Assembly (NCBI GenBank): GCA_002395225.1
Contig: DGWH01000082.1
Span: forward strand, 1 to 21,999
DNA from: Christensenella sp. UBA4263
Lineage (GTDB): Bacteria; Bacillota; Clostridia; Christensenellales; Aristaeellaceae
Direction of reading: 5' to 3'
Length of the DNA: 21,999 nt
Numbering within the stretch: the first letter of the stretch is position 1; each line of letters starts with the position of its first letter. The position numbers and the translations under genes are program-made. Shown one piece after another: positions 12,605 to 20,593 of this stretch. The notes beneath the pieces were generated by a model that searched no databases, had not been told where the DNA came from, and saw only the letters and a list, made by a program, of their open reading frames with translations.

Positions 12605-14889
12605 CCTTTTCCCATTCCTCCGAATCCGGTCTGTTCCTGCTCCGCAAATCGGATAGCCCTGTCCCTGGCCGCGCACAGCACTTCCTTACTGAAGACACCG
12701 GGCATGACGATGGAGGCAAGCGTAATTCTCGCGGAATGGATGCCTCGAATCCATTTCTTTATCTCTGTCAGGTCCTCCCCCTCATTACGGCGGTAGTACG
12801 CTCTCAGGAATGTCTCATACACCGATTCCGCTTCTGCCCTGTTCATGCCGAGTCGTGACTGGCAGTCTTCCTCCGTTCCGAAGGAGGGGAGGAAAACATA
12901 ATGGGAATACATACAGAGAAGATCAAAGACAGGGTGTCCCTTTCCTGACAGCATGAGATCGATTAGCTTCATTTTCCCGTCAGAAACCATTACATTCCCG
13001 CAGTGGCAGTCGCCATGGACAAAACCGTCGGAATCCGGAATGCGCTCAAAAACAGACCGGATCTTTGCTGCTTCCTCTGCAGAGCAGAAGGATGGATCGA
13101 ACTGGCCCGTCAGGAAAATACAGACAGCCTTTATGTCTGGAATCCACTTATTACTGACCGTGGTCTCGTGGATCTGCCGGACAAAGTCCGCGAACCGGAT
13201 GAGCCATTCCCTCCTTTCCTCTGGTTTTTTCAGCACATCTTCCAGTACTTCCCCTTCAATTCTTTCCATCACGATCCCAAGATGCGCTCCATATCGGACA
13301 ATCTCATAACCCTTCGGCGACGGAAGGCCGGCCGCGTGGGCAACTTGCATCATAACCAGTTCCTGACGGATGATCTCAAACGGGACGGAGAGCCGGAAGC
13401 ACTTTAAAACCTTCTTATCCCCCAGGGCATACACCGATGCGGTCCGACCTTTTCCCAGAAGCGGGAGAGCCGATGTGATCATCTTTCTGAATTCGTCCCA
13501 GTTTCCTTCCGGCGGAAGGAGGCTCAGGCGATCCAGTTTTCCAGTCTTCAGAAGCGGAAAATCCCTTAACCGAATGTAACTGGTAGGAATCATGTATTCC
13601 GGCAGCCTTTTCAGGAGCTTCTCACGCAGCTCCACTTCATCCACATCCACCGGATCCGTATAAAACACAATGATGGAGGAGAGATCTTTATAAACGAAGC
13701 CGCGTACCACAAGATGCTGGAGTCCGCTCACTTCACGCACCGCATTGGCAACCTCATACGGTTCGATTCGATACCCGCCGATCTTGAACATCTCATCCAG
13801 ACGTCCACAAATAAAGAGGTTTCCCTCCCTGTCAAGTTTCCCTGCATCCCCGGTGTGGAACACCCGTCCCCGCAGCAGCTCCCGCGTCTTTTCGGGCAGA
13901 TTGAGATATCCCCGTACATACGGGTTCCTGTAACAGACTTCCCCGACCGTTCCGGTTGGCACCTCCATCTCCTCTTTGTCCAGAACAAAGATCTCGATGT
14001 CGGACTGTGATTTTCCCACCGGTGCAGGAGTCATGGGCTGCGTCAGGTGATAGACAGACAGAAGGCAGCCTGCCTCGGTCGAGGCATAACAGTTATAGCA
14101 GGTGCTGTTCTCCACAAACAGACCATCTGCCGGCTCACTTGCCAGGAGGCACACTCTGAAGGGTCTGCGGAAGGGAAGATGGCTGCGAAGGAAAGAAGGG
14201 GTGAAATAGGCGCAGTTTACCCCCGTCCGTTCCACATAGTCCTCAAACATGTCCTGACTTTTCCCATACGAGGGGGGCATCAGGGCAACGGTATCCCCAT
14301 CAGCACAGGAACCTGCAAAGACGATCGGCATGGACACGAAGTTCATCGGGCTCATCACCAGAAAGGTATCCTCCGGGCCCATCAGCGCCCGGCCATTCAT
14401 CCTTGAGGATTTCCACGCATTTTCAAGCGATCCGTATTCATGCAGAACACCCTTAGGCTGAGCGGTGGTCCCCGAGGTATACGCAATGTAACAGAGATTG
14501 TGCAGGCGGATCTCCTCATACCCCTCCGCCGGTTCAGTATTCAGGATATCCGCCCATTCCCTTTCGCGCACCTGAACCCTGCACTCGCAGTCCTTCCGGA
14601 TAAACTCTGTCCTCGCCGGATCATTGGCACTCTCCGTCAGAACAAACGCTGCCCCGGCGCGCATCGTTCCGGCCATGCAGGCATACAGGCCGATGCCCCT
14701 CGGGAGCGTATACATGACCACATCCTCCGCGCCAATTTCCCTCTGTTTCAGCCACGCATAGATGCGCCCGGACAGTTCCCACAGCTGTGCATACGTAACT
14801 CTTTCCTCCGGTTCATATATGACCGCTGTCCTGTCCGGGGTTTCTGCCGCCCGCTTCGCTAACATCTCCAAAACAGTATTTCCATTCAT
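12601..14889 (-). CDS. Adenylation domain (ANL superfamily) fused to APH-like kinase
   Basis: 762 residues, two enzymes in one chain. Residues 1-460 are an AMP-forming ligase: P-loop YTSGTTAQPKG (137-147), YASTEAG (268-274), TGD (346-348), GRLDEMFKIGGYRIEPYEV (362-380) and KTGKLDR with the C-terminal catalytic K451. Residues 475-750 form an aminoglycoside-phosphotransferase/choline-kinase-like domain: LGKGRTASVY (478-487), ATP lysine K496, HGDCHCGN (625-632; D627, N632) and metal-binding D644. No carrier-protein domain lies between them. The likely chemistry is carboxylate activation plus phosphorylation of a small molecule or peptide; the substrate is unknown. ATG 14889 begins one base after the preceding 47-codon ORF, with AGGAAGGG about 10 nt upstream. 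Confidence 0.85.
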   Translation of the reverse strand: MNGNTVLEMLAKRAAETPDRTAVIYEPEERVTYAQLWELSGRIYAWLKQREIGAEDVVMYTLPRGIGLYACMAGTMRAGAAFVLTESANDPARTEFIRKDCECRVQVREREWADILNTEPAEGYEEIRLHNLCYIAYTSGTTAQPKGVLHEYGSLENAWKSSRMNGRALMGPEDTFLVMSPMNFVSMPIVFAGSCADGDTVALMPPSYGKSQDMFEDYVERTGVNCAYFTPSFLRSHLPFRRPFRVCLLASEPADGLFVENSTCYNCYASTEAGCLLSVYHLTQPMTPAPVGKSQSDIEIFVLDKEEMEVPTGTVGEVCYRNPYVRGYLNLPEKTRELLRGRVFHTGDAGKLDREGNLFICGRLDEMFKIGGYRIEPYEVANAVREVSGLQHLVVRGFVYKDLSSIIVFYTDPVDVDEVELREKLLKRLPEYMIPTSYIRLRDFPLLKTGKLDRLSLLPPEGNWDEFRKMITSALPLLGKGRTASVYALGDKKVLKCFRLSVPFEIIRQELVMMQVAHAAGLPSPKGYEIVRYGAHLGIVMERIEGEVLEDVLKKPEERREWLIRFADFVRQIHETTVSNKWIPDIKAVCIFLTGQFDPSFCSAEEAAKIRSVFERIPDSDGFVHGDCHCGNVMVSDGKMKLIDLMLSGKGHPVFDLLCMYSHYVFLPSFGTEEDCQSRLGMNRAEAESVYETFLRAYYRRNEGEDLTEIKKWIRGIHSARITLASIVMPGVFSKEVLCAARDRAIRFAEQEQTGFGGMGKG

Positions 14890-14890
14890 T

Positions 14891-15034
14891 TTATTTCACC
14901 CTTCCTGCCTCGCCGCTTAAAATCTTTTTAAGATGCACATGAACAAAAAAATCGTATTCCTTCACTTTTCCGTTCAGACGTTTCATCATCTTTCCATGAA
15001 AGCGCAAAAGGCCTGCAGAATTGAGATACCTCAT
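14891..15034 (-). CDS. 47-residue basic small protein, first gene of the operon
   Basis: ATG 15034 with GGGAGGGAAAG directly upstream; the 47 codons end in TAA one base before the adenylation-kinase start, so the two are likely coupled. The protein is strongly basic (MRYLNSAGLLRFHGKMMKRL... to LSGEAGRVK) with a hydrophobic patch YDFFVHVHL. I do not recognise it. It could be a precursor peptide, a small partner of the fusion enzyme, or just a coupling ORF; the good ribosome binding site and tight spacing argue for translation. Confidence 0.5.
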   Translation of the reverse strand: MRYLNSAGLLRFHGKMMKRLNGKVKEYDFFVHVHLKKILSGEAGRVK

Positions 15035-15469
15035 CTTTCCCTCCCGGACTTTTCCCCAACCATCCAGGCAGGTACTTTCCTTTTGCCTGATGAGGGCAAT
15101 TGCAAACACGCGGCATTTCAGGCACTGGCAATGACACCATTTCCAAAACCCGTCGCTCCGCTGGCAGCAGCCTGTTGGGCCAATCACCCATGCAGCCGTC
15201 TCTCTTTCGGCAGCAACGGTCTGGCACCGGCAGTGAACGTGTCATCTCCGCCCAATCAAGTCCGTTCACGCAATCCACTTCATTCACGGGATGCAGTATA
15301 AAAGAGGCTTTTCGAAGGAGATTGTCCTGTGAAACGCCTCTTTATTTTCAGTAAACGTTCTTCAGATCAGTCGGATGGTTCAGAACACCGAACGCTGCCT
15401 CTGATTTTTTCATTTCGAAATACTGCGCCAAATTGGGATGAGGGCCGATTTGCGGCAGGACCTTTTCCG
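15035..15469. other. Intergenic region without recognisable gene
   Basis: Several overlapping open frames exist on both strands, but none has a ribosome binding site or protein-like motifs. The only structure seen is the hairpin at 15301-15343. It should hold the promoter for the adenylation-kinase operon; a TATACT hexamer lies on the minus strand at 15294-15299 but with no convincing -35. Confidence 0.5.
15301..15343. terminator. Long hairpin, probable terminator of the HD-domain gene
   Basis: AAAGAGGC (15301-15308) pairs with GCCTCTTT (15336-15343), extended inward by TTTC/GAAA after one mismatch and by AGGA/TCCT. T-rich sequence borders it on both strands. It lies about 130 nt past the stop of the HD gene. 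Confidence 0.5.
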
Positions 15470-16036
15470 TCAGGCCTCTGTTCCCTGCAATCCGATCTCC
15501 TCCGCATGGTCACGCATTCCGCTGATACAGATTTCGGCGACTTCCTTTACATCCATTCCCAGCATTTCGCAGCCTTTGAGAACCAGATCCCGGTCGCATT
15601 TTGCAGCAAATTTTCTGTCTTTAAACTTCTTCATGAAGCTTTTGACTTCAAGATCTGTAATCCCTTTCGGACGCATGCGCGCACAGGCCTGAATAATGCC
15701 TGTTAATTCATCCACGGTAAACAGGGATTTTTCCATGTTGGTCTGCGGCTCTACATCCGTACAGATTCCGTACCCGTGTGACAGTATGGCCCGCACATCT
15801 GCCGCATCCACGCCGGCCTCAAGCAGCGGTTCCTTTGTGTGCTGCAGATGCTCATCCGGGTATTTCTCATAATCGTAGTCGTGCAAAAGCCCGACGGCCT
15901 CCCAATGCTCTGCATTTTCCCCAAAATGCCGTGCCATGGCGCCCATGGCATAGGATACATTCAGTGCATGAATCCGGAGATGGTTCTCCGTGACCATGGA
16001 ATCATTCAATTCCCGTGCGCGTTCAAGTGTAAGCAT
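15470..16036 (-). CDS. HD-domain phosphohydrolase family protein
   Basis: 188 residues, soluble. HD motif LLHDYDYEKYP (50-60; H52, D53), upstream H23 in the LRIHALNVSYAM helix and DEHLQH (61-66) provide the metal-binding set of a small HDIG/HD protein. The helices after residue 100 (VDELTGIIQACARMRP, EVKSFMKKFKD) match single-domain HD proteins annotated as hydrolases. GAGGAGG 6 nt before the ATG fixes the start. Substrate unknown; nucleotides are typical for the family. No operon partner. Confidence 0.8.
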   Translation of the reverse strand: MLTLERARELNDSMVTENHLRIHALNVSYAMGAMARHFGENAEHWEAVGLLHDYDYEKYPDEHLQHTKEPLLEAGVDAADVRAILSHGYGICTDVEPQTNMEKSLFTVDELTGIIQACARMRPKGITDLEVKSFMKKFKDRKFAAKCDRDLVLKGCEMLGMDVKEVAEICISGMRDHAEEIGLQGTEA

Positions 16037-16181
16037 TCACGTCCTCCTCAGGTCTCAGCTTATGTTATGCGTCTTGTCTGCCGCCTGACGCTGTCCGTCT
16101 GCGGTTCTCCGGCCAATGGGCCGCCCGATCTTCTAAAGCCGCTGCTTTGCCGGCCTTGTCTGCCAAACCGGCGCAGACGCG

Positions 16182-16460
16182 TCAATCCGGTTTCTTTTGA
16201 AGAATGTCCAGTGTATGATGAGAGGCTCCTATCAGATCCTGCCGTTCACAGATGGCAAAGTGATCGTTCATCCACCTGCTGAAGGTTTCATCATCCATAG
16301 CGTCTATCAACTCCCGCATGTAGTTGGTCGCCCCATCGGCTGCAACCAGCCCGATCCGTTTAACGGATACCTCTGCATCCAGGGCCGCTGTTTTCTCGGT
16401 GCGTACCATTTCAAACAAATCCTTCGATTCGCTGATGCAGTGCCAGTCGGGCGTCAGCAT
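16182..16460 (-). pseudogene. C-terminal fragment of a SAM-dependent methyltransferase
   Basis: Residues from DWHCISESKDLFEMV through GLVAADGATNYMRELIDAMDDETF to the end resemble the C-terminal tail of class I SAM methyltransferases of Clostridia. The SAM-binding domain is missing, there is no credible start, and the terminator of the HD-GYP gene lies about 60 bp upstream. The open frame up to 16562 crosses that terminator and is not coding. Assignment is from motif memory, hence moderate confidence. Confidence 0.5.
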
Positions 16461-16518
16461 CGTAGACAAAGTTCGATCCCGCTGCCAGGCGCAGATGAAG
16501 AAATAATGTACAGGATGT

Positions 16519-16553
16519 AAAAAAAGGCCTGGCTGATAATCACACCAACCAGG
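16519..16553 (-). terminator. Rho-independent terminator of the HD-GYP gene
   Basis: Minus-strand stem CCTGGTTG/CAGCCAGG (16546-16553 with 16528-16535, one G-U pair) followed by CC and seven T (16519-16525), 44 nt after the HD-GYP stop. Confidence 0.7.
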
Positions 16554-16596
16554 TGCATTCATCGATCAGCTTCTCCAATGACAGGTGTAATAAATC

Positions 16597-17490
16597 TCAG
16601 GAGTAACTTACTCGTTTCGGCATGCATTGTTCAAGCTCTTCCTTTGGAATCTGGACGAAGATGTCCAGAAGTTCTTGGTCGAGCTGCGTCCCGCCAACGG
16701 TCTTCATGATCTCCATAGTCTGCTCATAAGTCTTAGCTTCCTTATAGGAACGCTGCATCCGGATCGCTGAATAGGTATCCGTAATAGCAATGATTCTCGC
16801 CGCCAACGGAATCTGATCTGCTTTCAGCTTATAGTACCCTTTCCCGTCCACACGTTCGTGATGATACAGAATCCATTCCCTGATATTGTCAAAGGAATGG
16901 AGCGGTTTCAGGATTCTGACGCCCACCTCAGGATGGGTGACGACAACTTCCCATTCCTCAGGATTCAGTTTGGCCGGTTTATTCAGAATGGCTTCGGGCA
17001 CACCAAGTTTTCCCACATCGTGGAGCAGCGCGGCATATTCCAGACTCACCGGATTCAGCTCCCTCTTCATTTGTTTTGGCAGGTACTTGTAGAATAGCAT
17101 CGTCAGGGCTTGTACATGCTGGCTGTGACCATTCAAATACGGATCCCTGGCATCAATCACGCCGACCAGGACCTCAGCCACATCGATGCTTCGTTCTTTC
17201 GCTGTCTCGATCAGTTTAAACATCAGTGTTTCAACAATCGTTACAAAAACACTGCCGAAAAAGAGAATCAGAGACACCATGATGCTGGGTTTTGATGAGA
17301 ATCCCACAACAAGGTAACCGAGCAGAAAGAATACCAGCAAAACAAGTGCAAGACGCATCCAGGATACATCCCTCTTCCGCCCTGAAGAAAGCACATCCTG
17401 CGAAGAGCGCAGAAAAACAAAGTATCGGTAGATGTTCCCCACCATGTTCACTGCTCCGAAGATTATGAGAATCCTTGTGACTGTATCCAT
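16597..17490 (-). CDS. Membrane-anchored HD-GYP domain protein (putative c-di-GMP phosphodiesterase)
   Basis: 297 residues. Three hydrophobic segments (about 5-27, 46-64, 69-92) place the C-terminal domain in the cytoplasm. The HD-GYP domain shows GHSQHV (121-126), LLHDVGKLG (155-163; H157, D158, K161), H186, HHERVDGKGYY (210-220) and ITDTYSAIR (236-244; D238). The signature GYP is GYY here; the metal ligands are all kept, so activity on c-di-GMP or another cyclic dinucleotide remains likely. No sensor domain beyond the membrane part. Start supported by GGAAGGAAA 4-5 nt before the ATG. Confidence 0.85.
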   Translation of the reverse strand: MDTVTRILIIFGAVNMVGNIYRYFVFLRSSQDVLSSGRKRDVSWMRLALVLLVFFLLGYLVVGFSSKPSIMVSLILFFGSVFVTIVETLMFKLIETAKERSIDVAEVLVGVIDARDPYLNGHSQHVQALTMLFYKYLPKQMKRELNPVSLEYAALLHDVGKLGVPEAILNKPAKLNPEEWEVVVTHPEVGVRILKPLHSFDNIREWILYHHERVDGKGYYKLKADQIPLAARIIAITDTYSAIRMQRSYKEAKTYEQTMEIMKTVGGTQLDQELLDIFVQIPKEELEQCMPKRVSYS

Positions 17491-17594
17491 TGCTTTCCTT
17501 CCATCTCATGTTGTTTATTGATCCATGTGTCCTCTGCTCAGTCGATGCTCTCCGCAGCGCCCCAAAGGGATGGTCTTGATTGTTTCTTCATAGA

Positions 17595-17990
17595 TCATCC
17601 CCCTCTCACCTTCTCCGCCCTCAAAACCAGTATACCGTCACAGTCCCATGCAGGCAGGGAATCGGCAAAAGCTCCGCTATTCCTCAGTTCAATGGCATCG
17701 TACTCCTCCGCCAATTTCTCAAAGTCCAGACAGCACCAGTTTGGCACGTACCACTCCCTCAGCTGCTCCAATGTCGGATGCTTCACCTCCATCGGCTTCT
17801 TCGGTTCCCAGGGGCGGAGTTTCGGAAGGGTAATCAGCTGATCCGGATCTTCCAGCGTGAGGATCGTCCCCCAGGAAATTGAAAGCGAAAAGAGAACTGA
17901 AGGTTGTCAAGGTTGAATTCGTTTTCCCTGCACCAGGCCTGATTGGAGGGCACACTGACCTTCATATTGGTTAAAGAGCCATCACTGTAT
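17595..17990 (-). pseudogene. Frameshifted fragment of an unknown protein
   Basis: Two minus-strand frames read as one protein. The first gives YSDGSLTNMKVSVPSNQAW, then CRENEFNLDNLQFSF. A one-base shift near 17880 leads to SLSISWGTILTLEDPDQLI..., LREWYVPNWCCLDFEKLAEEYDAIEL and WDCDGILVL, ending TGA. The aromatic and Asp/Glu-rich pattern is protein-like and unlike a shadow frame, but I do not recognise the family. The beginning is cut by the Rpn fragment. GGAGGTGAAG at 17783-17792 is within the frame and not a start signal. Confidence 0.45.
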
Positions 17991-18366
17991 TTTCGCTCGG
18001 CTTGTAATCAAGACATCTCTGCGCATAGGTAGGTGTCATGTTGTGACGTCTAACGAGAAGATCTCTTATTTGTTTTTCAGACAACCCTGCGTCTCGTCCA
18101 AAACTAATTTCATCCATCACAATTTCTGTTTTCCGTTCTGCATCATTCACATACTTGGGGTTATACATCTCCAACATAACTTTCTCCACCTCCGTTCTAT
18201 GACTTGTAAGGTACTGAGCCAAAAATCCTTTTTCTATGCATTCATCAATCGTTGCAGCAATCCACTTCTCAGGATTCGGATCATCCTTTAAAGCTGCTCT
18301 TTGCTTGTCATAAACCCTGCAGTATCCCATATACTCTGCAATGATCCCGCTGTCCCGGGGATCGGT
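17971..18366 (-). pseudogene. C-terminal fragment of an Rpn-type nuclease
   Basis: The frame reads DPRDSGIIAEYMGYCRVYDKQRA..., then IDECIEKGFLAQYLTSHRTEVEKVMLEMYN, the C-terminal half of Rpn/PD-(D/E)XK proteins of Clostridia, where a DPR..IxEYM..C segment follows the nuclease core. It then has SEKQIRDLLVRRHNMTP, a helix-turn-helix-like end. The nuclease core is missing and the sequence begins right after the stop codon of the aldo/keto reductase gene. Third member of this superfamily in the window, and the only broken one without its own promoter. Confidence 0.65.
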
Positions 18367-19539
18367 TTATTTGGTCAGCATCTGTGCGAGCTCCTGCAGG
18401 ATCTCCGGGATCCGGATATTCTGCGGGCAGATGGATGCACACGATCCGCAGCCGATGCACCGCCGGGGATCTATGGAGGGCTGTGCCTCATCCGGCTTAT
18501 AGCCTGCCATATGATCGCCGTTTTTAAGTCCGTTGTACGCCGCGATCATCCGGGGAATGTCCAGTTCCATCGGGCATCCCTCTGTACAGTACCGGCAGGC
18601 GGTACAGGGCACCCAGGAAAGCATGGACTCGGCGACTTCCTGAAGAAGTTCCTTTTCTGCCGGGCTGACCGGATTGGGTTCACGGAACGTCTCCACATTC
18701 TCAACAATCTGATCCAGCGTCGACATTCCGGAAAGCACTACCGCCACCTCGGGAATCCCCTGAAGCCAGCGCAGTGCCCAGCGCGCCGCTGAATCCGCCG
18801 GACGCACAGCCTGAAGCTTTTCCATCTGGGGTGCCGGCAGATTTGCCAGTCTTCCTCCCCGCACCCCTTCCATGACGACAATTTTCAGGCCGTGGCGTGC
18901 GATGACCTCCACCTTGGCTTTGGCATCCTGGATCTTCCAGTCCATATAGTTGAGCTGTATCTGAACAAACTCAAACGCACCCTCATGCCGTTTCAGGAAA
19001 TCATCGATGGTCTCCGCTGATACAGCATGTGAGCTGAATCCGAGATGGCGGATTTTCCCCTGCCGTTTCTGTTCCAGCAGATAATCCACAATTCCGATCT
19101 CCGGATCGTTGTAGAAGACAAGTGATTTCTCGCTGACATTGTGCAGCAGATAAAAATCAAAATAGTCCGTCTGACATTTCCGAAGCTGCTCATGAAACAG
19201 CGCATCCACCGTTGTATCCGGATGACCGGCCAGCAGGCTGGTAAACCCCATCATGCCGTTTTCTTTCTTCTCCATCATGTGGCCGGGAAACTTGCTGGCC
19301 AGCAGATAGCTCTCCCGGGGATATTTTTTCATGGCCTCGCCCAGGAACAGTTCGGATTCCCCGCCGTGATACCGATAGGCCGTATCAAAATAGGTGATCC
19401 CGTGGCTCATGGCATAGTCGACAATCTCCTGTGCCTTTTCCCGGTCAATCTTCTCCCCCTGTCCTTCCACCTTGGGGAGGCGCATATTGCCAAGTCCCAG
19501 TGCAGACACTTTCACACCGGCTATTTCGTTGTAATACAT
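18367..19539 (-). CDS. Aldo/keto reductase with C-terminal 4Fe-4S ferredoxin domain
   Basis: 390 residues. The AKR barrel has the catalytic set D52, Y57 (DTAYRYHGGE), K83 (ASKF) and H133 (LLHNV). The C-terminus carries two cysteine clusters, C312-C315-C318-C322 (CTACRYCTEGCP) and C361-C364-C367-C371 (CIGCGSCASICP), each able to hold a 4Fe-4S cluster. Such fused AKRs are common in anaerobes and probably pass electrons between ferredoxin and NAD(P)H-linked chemistry; the substrate is unknown. GAGGAGG touches the first ATG (19545), so translation should start at the next ATG (19539), 6 nt away. Confidence 0.9.
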   Translation of the reverse strand: MYYNEIAGVKVSALGLGNMRLPKVEGQGEKIDREKAQEIVDYAMSHGITYFDTAYRYHGGESELFLGEAMKKYPRESYLLASKFPGHMMEKKENGMMGFTSLLAGHPDTTVDALFHEQLRKCQTDYFDFYLLHNVSEKSLVFYNDPEIGIVDYLLEQKRQGKIRHLGFSSHAVSAETIDDFLKRHEGAFEFVQIQLNYMDWKIQDAKAKVEVIARHGLKIVVMEGVRGGRLANLPAPQMEKLQAVRPADSAARWALRWLQGIPEVAVVLSGMSTLDQIVENVETFREPNPVSPAEKELLQEVAESMLSWVPCTACRYCTEGCPMELDIPRMIAAYNGLKNGDHMAGYKPDEAQPSIDPRRCIGCGSCASICPQNIRIPEILQELAQMLTK

Positions 19540-19667
19540 GAACATCCTCCTCAGTCTGCAGTTTCAGCTCCGGTTATTTTCCTGAGCCGCTTTGTTTCGA
19601 TTCAAAAGTCTGCGCACCGGCAAAGCAGCAGCGAAGATCCGGCCAATGGTGCACCGGGAAACCGGTC

Positions 19668-20510
19668 TCAGCCCTGGTCTCCGATCTCCTCCCCGTCCTC
19701 CTCAGACGGTTCATCCGCGATGTCCTCCATTGCCTCTTCCGCCGGGGCAGCTGTCATCTCCTCTGCCGGGGCATTGCCTGTACTCAGCGCGCTGTCTCCG
19801 GGCCCGGCAGCCATGCCGTTTGTCCTCTGAAGCAGCGCTTTCATGACATACCCGGCCTGACCATACGATTCATCCAGGACCAGACACCAACCATTGATTT
19901 CAGCCAGAACCTTTAACGGATAACCGCTGTAAAACTGCCCTTTCACCGGAGCCGTCTCGGCGGGTTCTGTCCGCATGACCGCCATGCCTGTCCCGACGTT
20001 TACCACGGCATCATACTGCTCCGGATTGAAGGTGTTCACGCCGGCAGCAGTTCCGCCCGTCACAGGCCCGCTGGCCAGTCCCGGATTCAAACCGTTGGCC
20101 GGCACCGGCGCGGGTGTTTCCGCCGGCGCCACCATTTCAGAAACATATTTGGCCGGCACAAACCCGGTCACGCCGCCTGAGGCGACTTTCAGCCACTGGC
20201 CTGTTGTTCCATACACCGTGATTTCTGTTCCATTGGCCACTTTCAGCAAAACCGTGGCCCCCTGATTGGCCTTTTCCCGAATGTTCAGGTCACTGCCGCT
20301 TGTTTTCACATTCGCAATATAGGGAGCAATCTCCCTCACCGCCTCCGTGGAGGGGGGAACCGTCGGATTCGGTTTCTTTGTGGGGGTGGGCGAGGCCGCT
20401 GCTGCCGGCACCGGCGTCACAAGCGCAATTGTACTGACACCCTCCTCCGCCATTCCCAGCGTACATGAGAGCATCAGCACCACTAAGATGGAAATAAAGA
20501 TTCTGTTCAA
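19668..20510 (-). CDS. Secreted protein with SH3b domain and low-complexity linkers
   Basis: 280 residues. Signal peptide (hydrophobic 4-19, cleavage about GMA/EE), then a Pro/Thr/Lys linker (SPTPTKKPNPTVPP). A clear SH3b domain follows (about 67-127: NVKTSGSDLNIREKAN, GTEITVYG, GQWLKVASGG, GFVPAKYV), then a second, divergent SH3-like unit (about 165-230: VNVGTGMAVMRTEPAE, YSGYPLKVLAEINGWCLV, GQAGYVMKALL) and an acidic Ala/Glu tail. Bacterial SH3b domains usually bind cell-wall peptides. The start is TTG 20510: an in-frame TGA lies just upstream, no ATG is available, and GGAAGGAA stands 8 nt before. Confidence 0.8.
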   Translation of the reverse strand: MNRIFISILVVLMLSCTLGMAEEGVSTIALVTPVPAAAASPTPTKKPNPTVPPSTEAVREIAPYIANVKTSGSDLNIREKANQGATVLLKVANGTEITVYGTTGQWLKVASGGVTGFVPAKYVSEMVAPAETPAPVPANGLNPGLASGPVTGGTAAGVNTFNPEQYDAVVNVGTGMAVMRTEPAETAPVKGQFYSGYPLKVLAEINGWCLVLDESYGQAGYVMKALLQRTNGMAAGPGDSALSTGNAPAEEMTAAPAEEAMEDIADEPSEEDGEEIGDQG

Positions 20511-20534
20511 CGTTTCAGTTCCTTCCTTTCAACC

Positions 20535-20557
20535 GGCAGATTTACAAAGAATCTGCC
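20535..20557. other. Perfect hairpin between guanine deaminase and the SH3 gene
   Basis: GGCAGATT (20535-20542), 7-nt loop, AATCTGCC (20550-20557). No T-tract follows on the minus strand, so it may be a weak terminator, a processing site or mRNA stabiliser between the two genes. Confidence 0.4.
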
Positions 20558-20593
20558 TTTATCTGTTGATGTGTTCAGGCCGAAAAAAGTCAA

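Noticed and set aside
12605..12676. Longer N-terminus of the MFS protein
   Set aside because: The extension overlaps the adenylation-kinase gene, is polar and has no start signal; ATGA at 12601-12604 explains the real start.
14928..15301. Open frames on both strands upstream of the small operon ORF
   Set aside because: Mutually overlapping, rich in Cys/Arg/Ser, no ribosome binding sites and no family features.
16461..16562. Upstream part of the methyltransferase frame
   Set aside because: It crosses the HD-GYP terminator and has no methyltransferase features.
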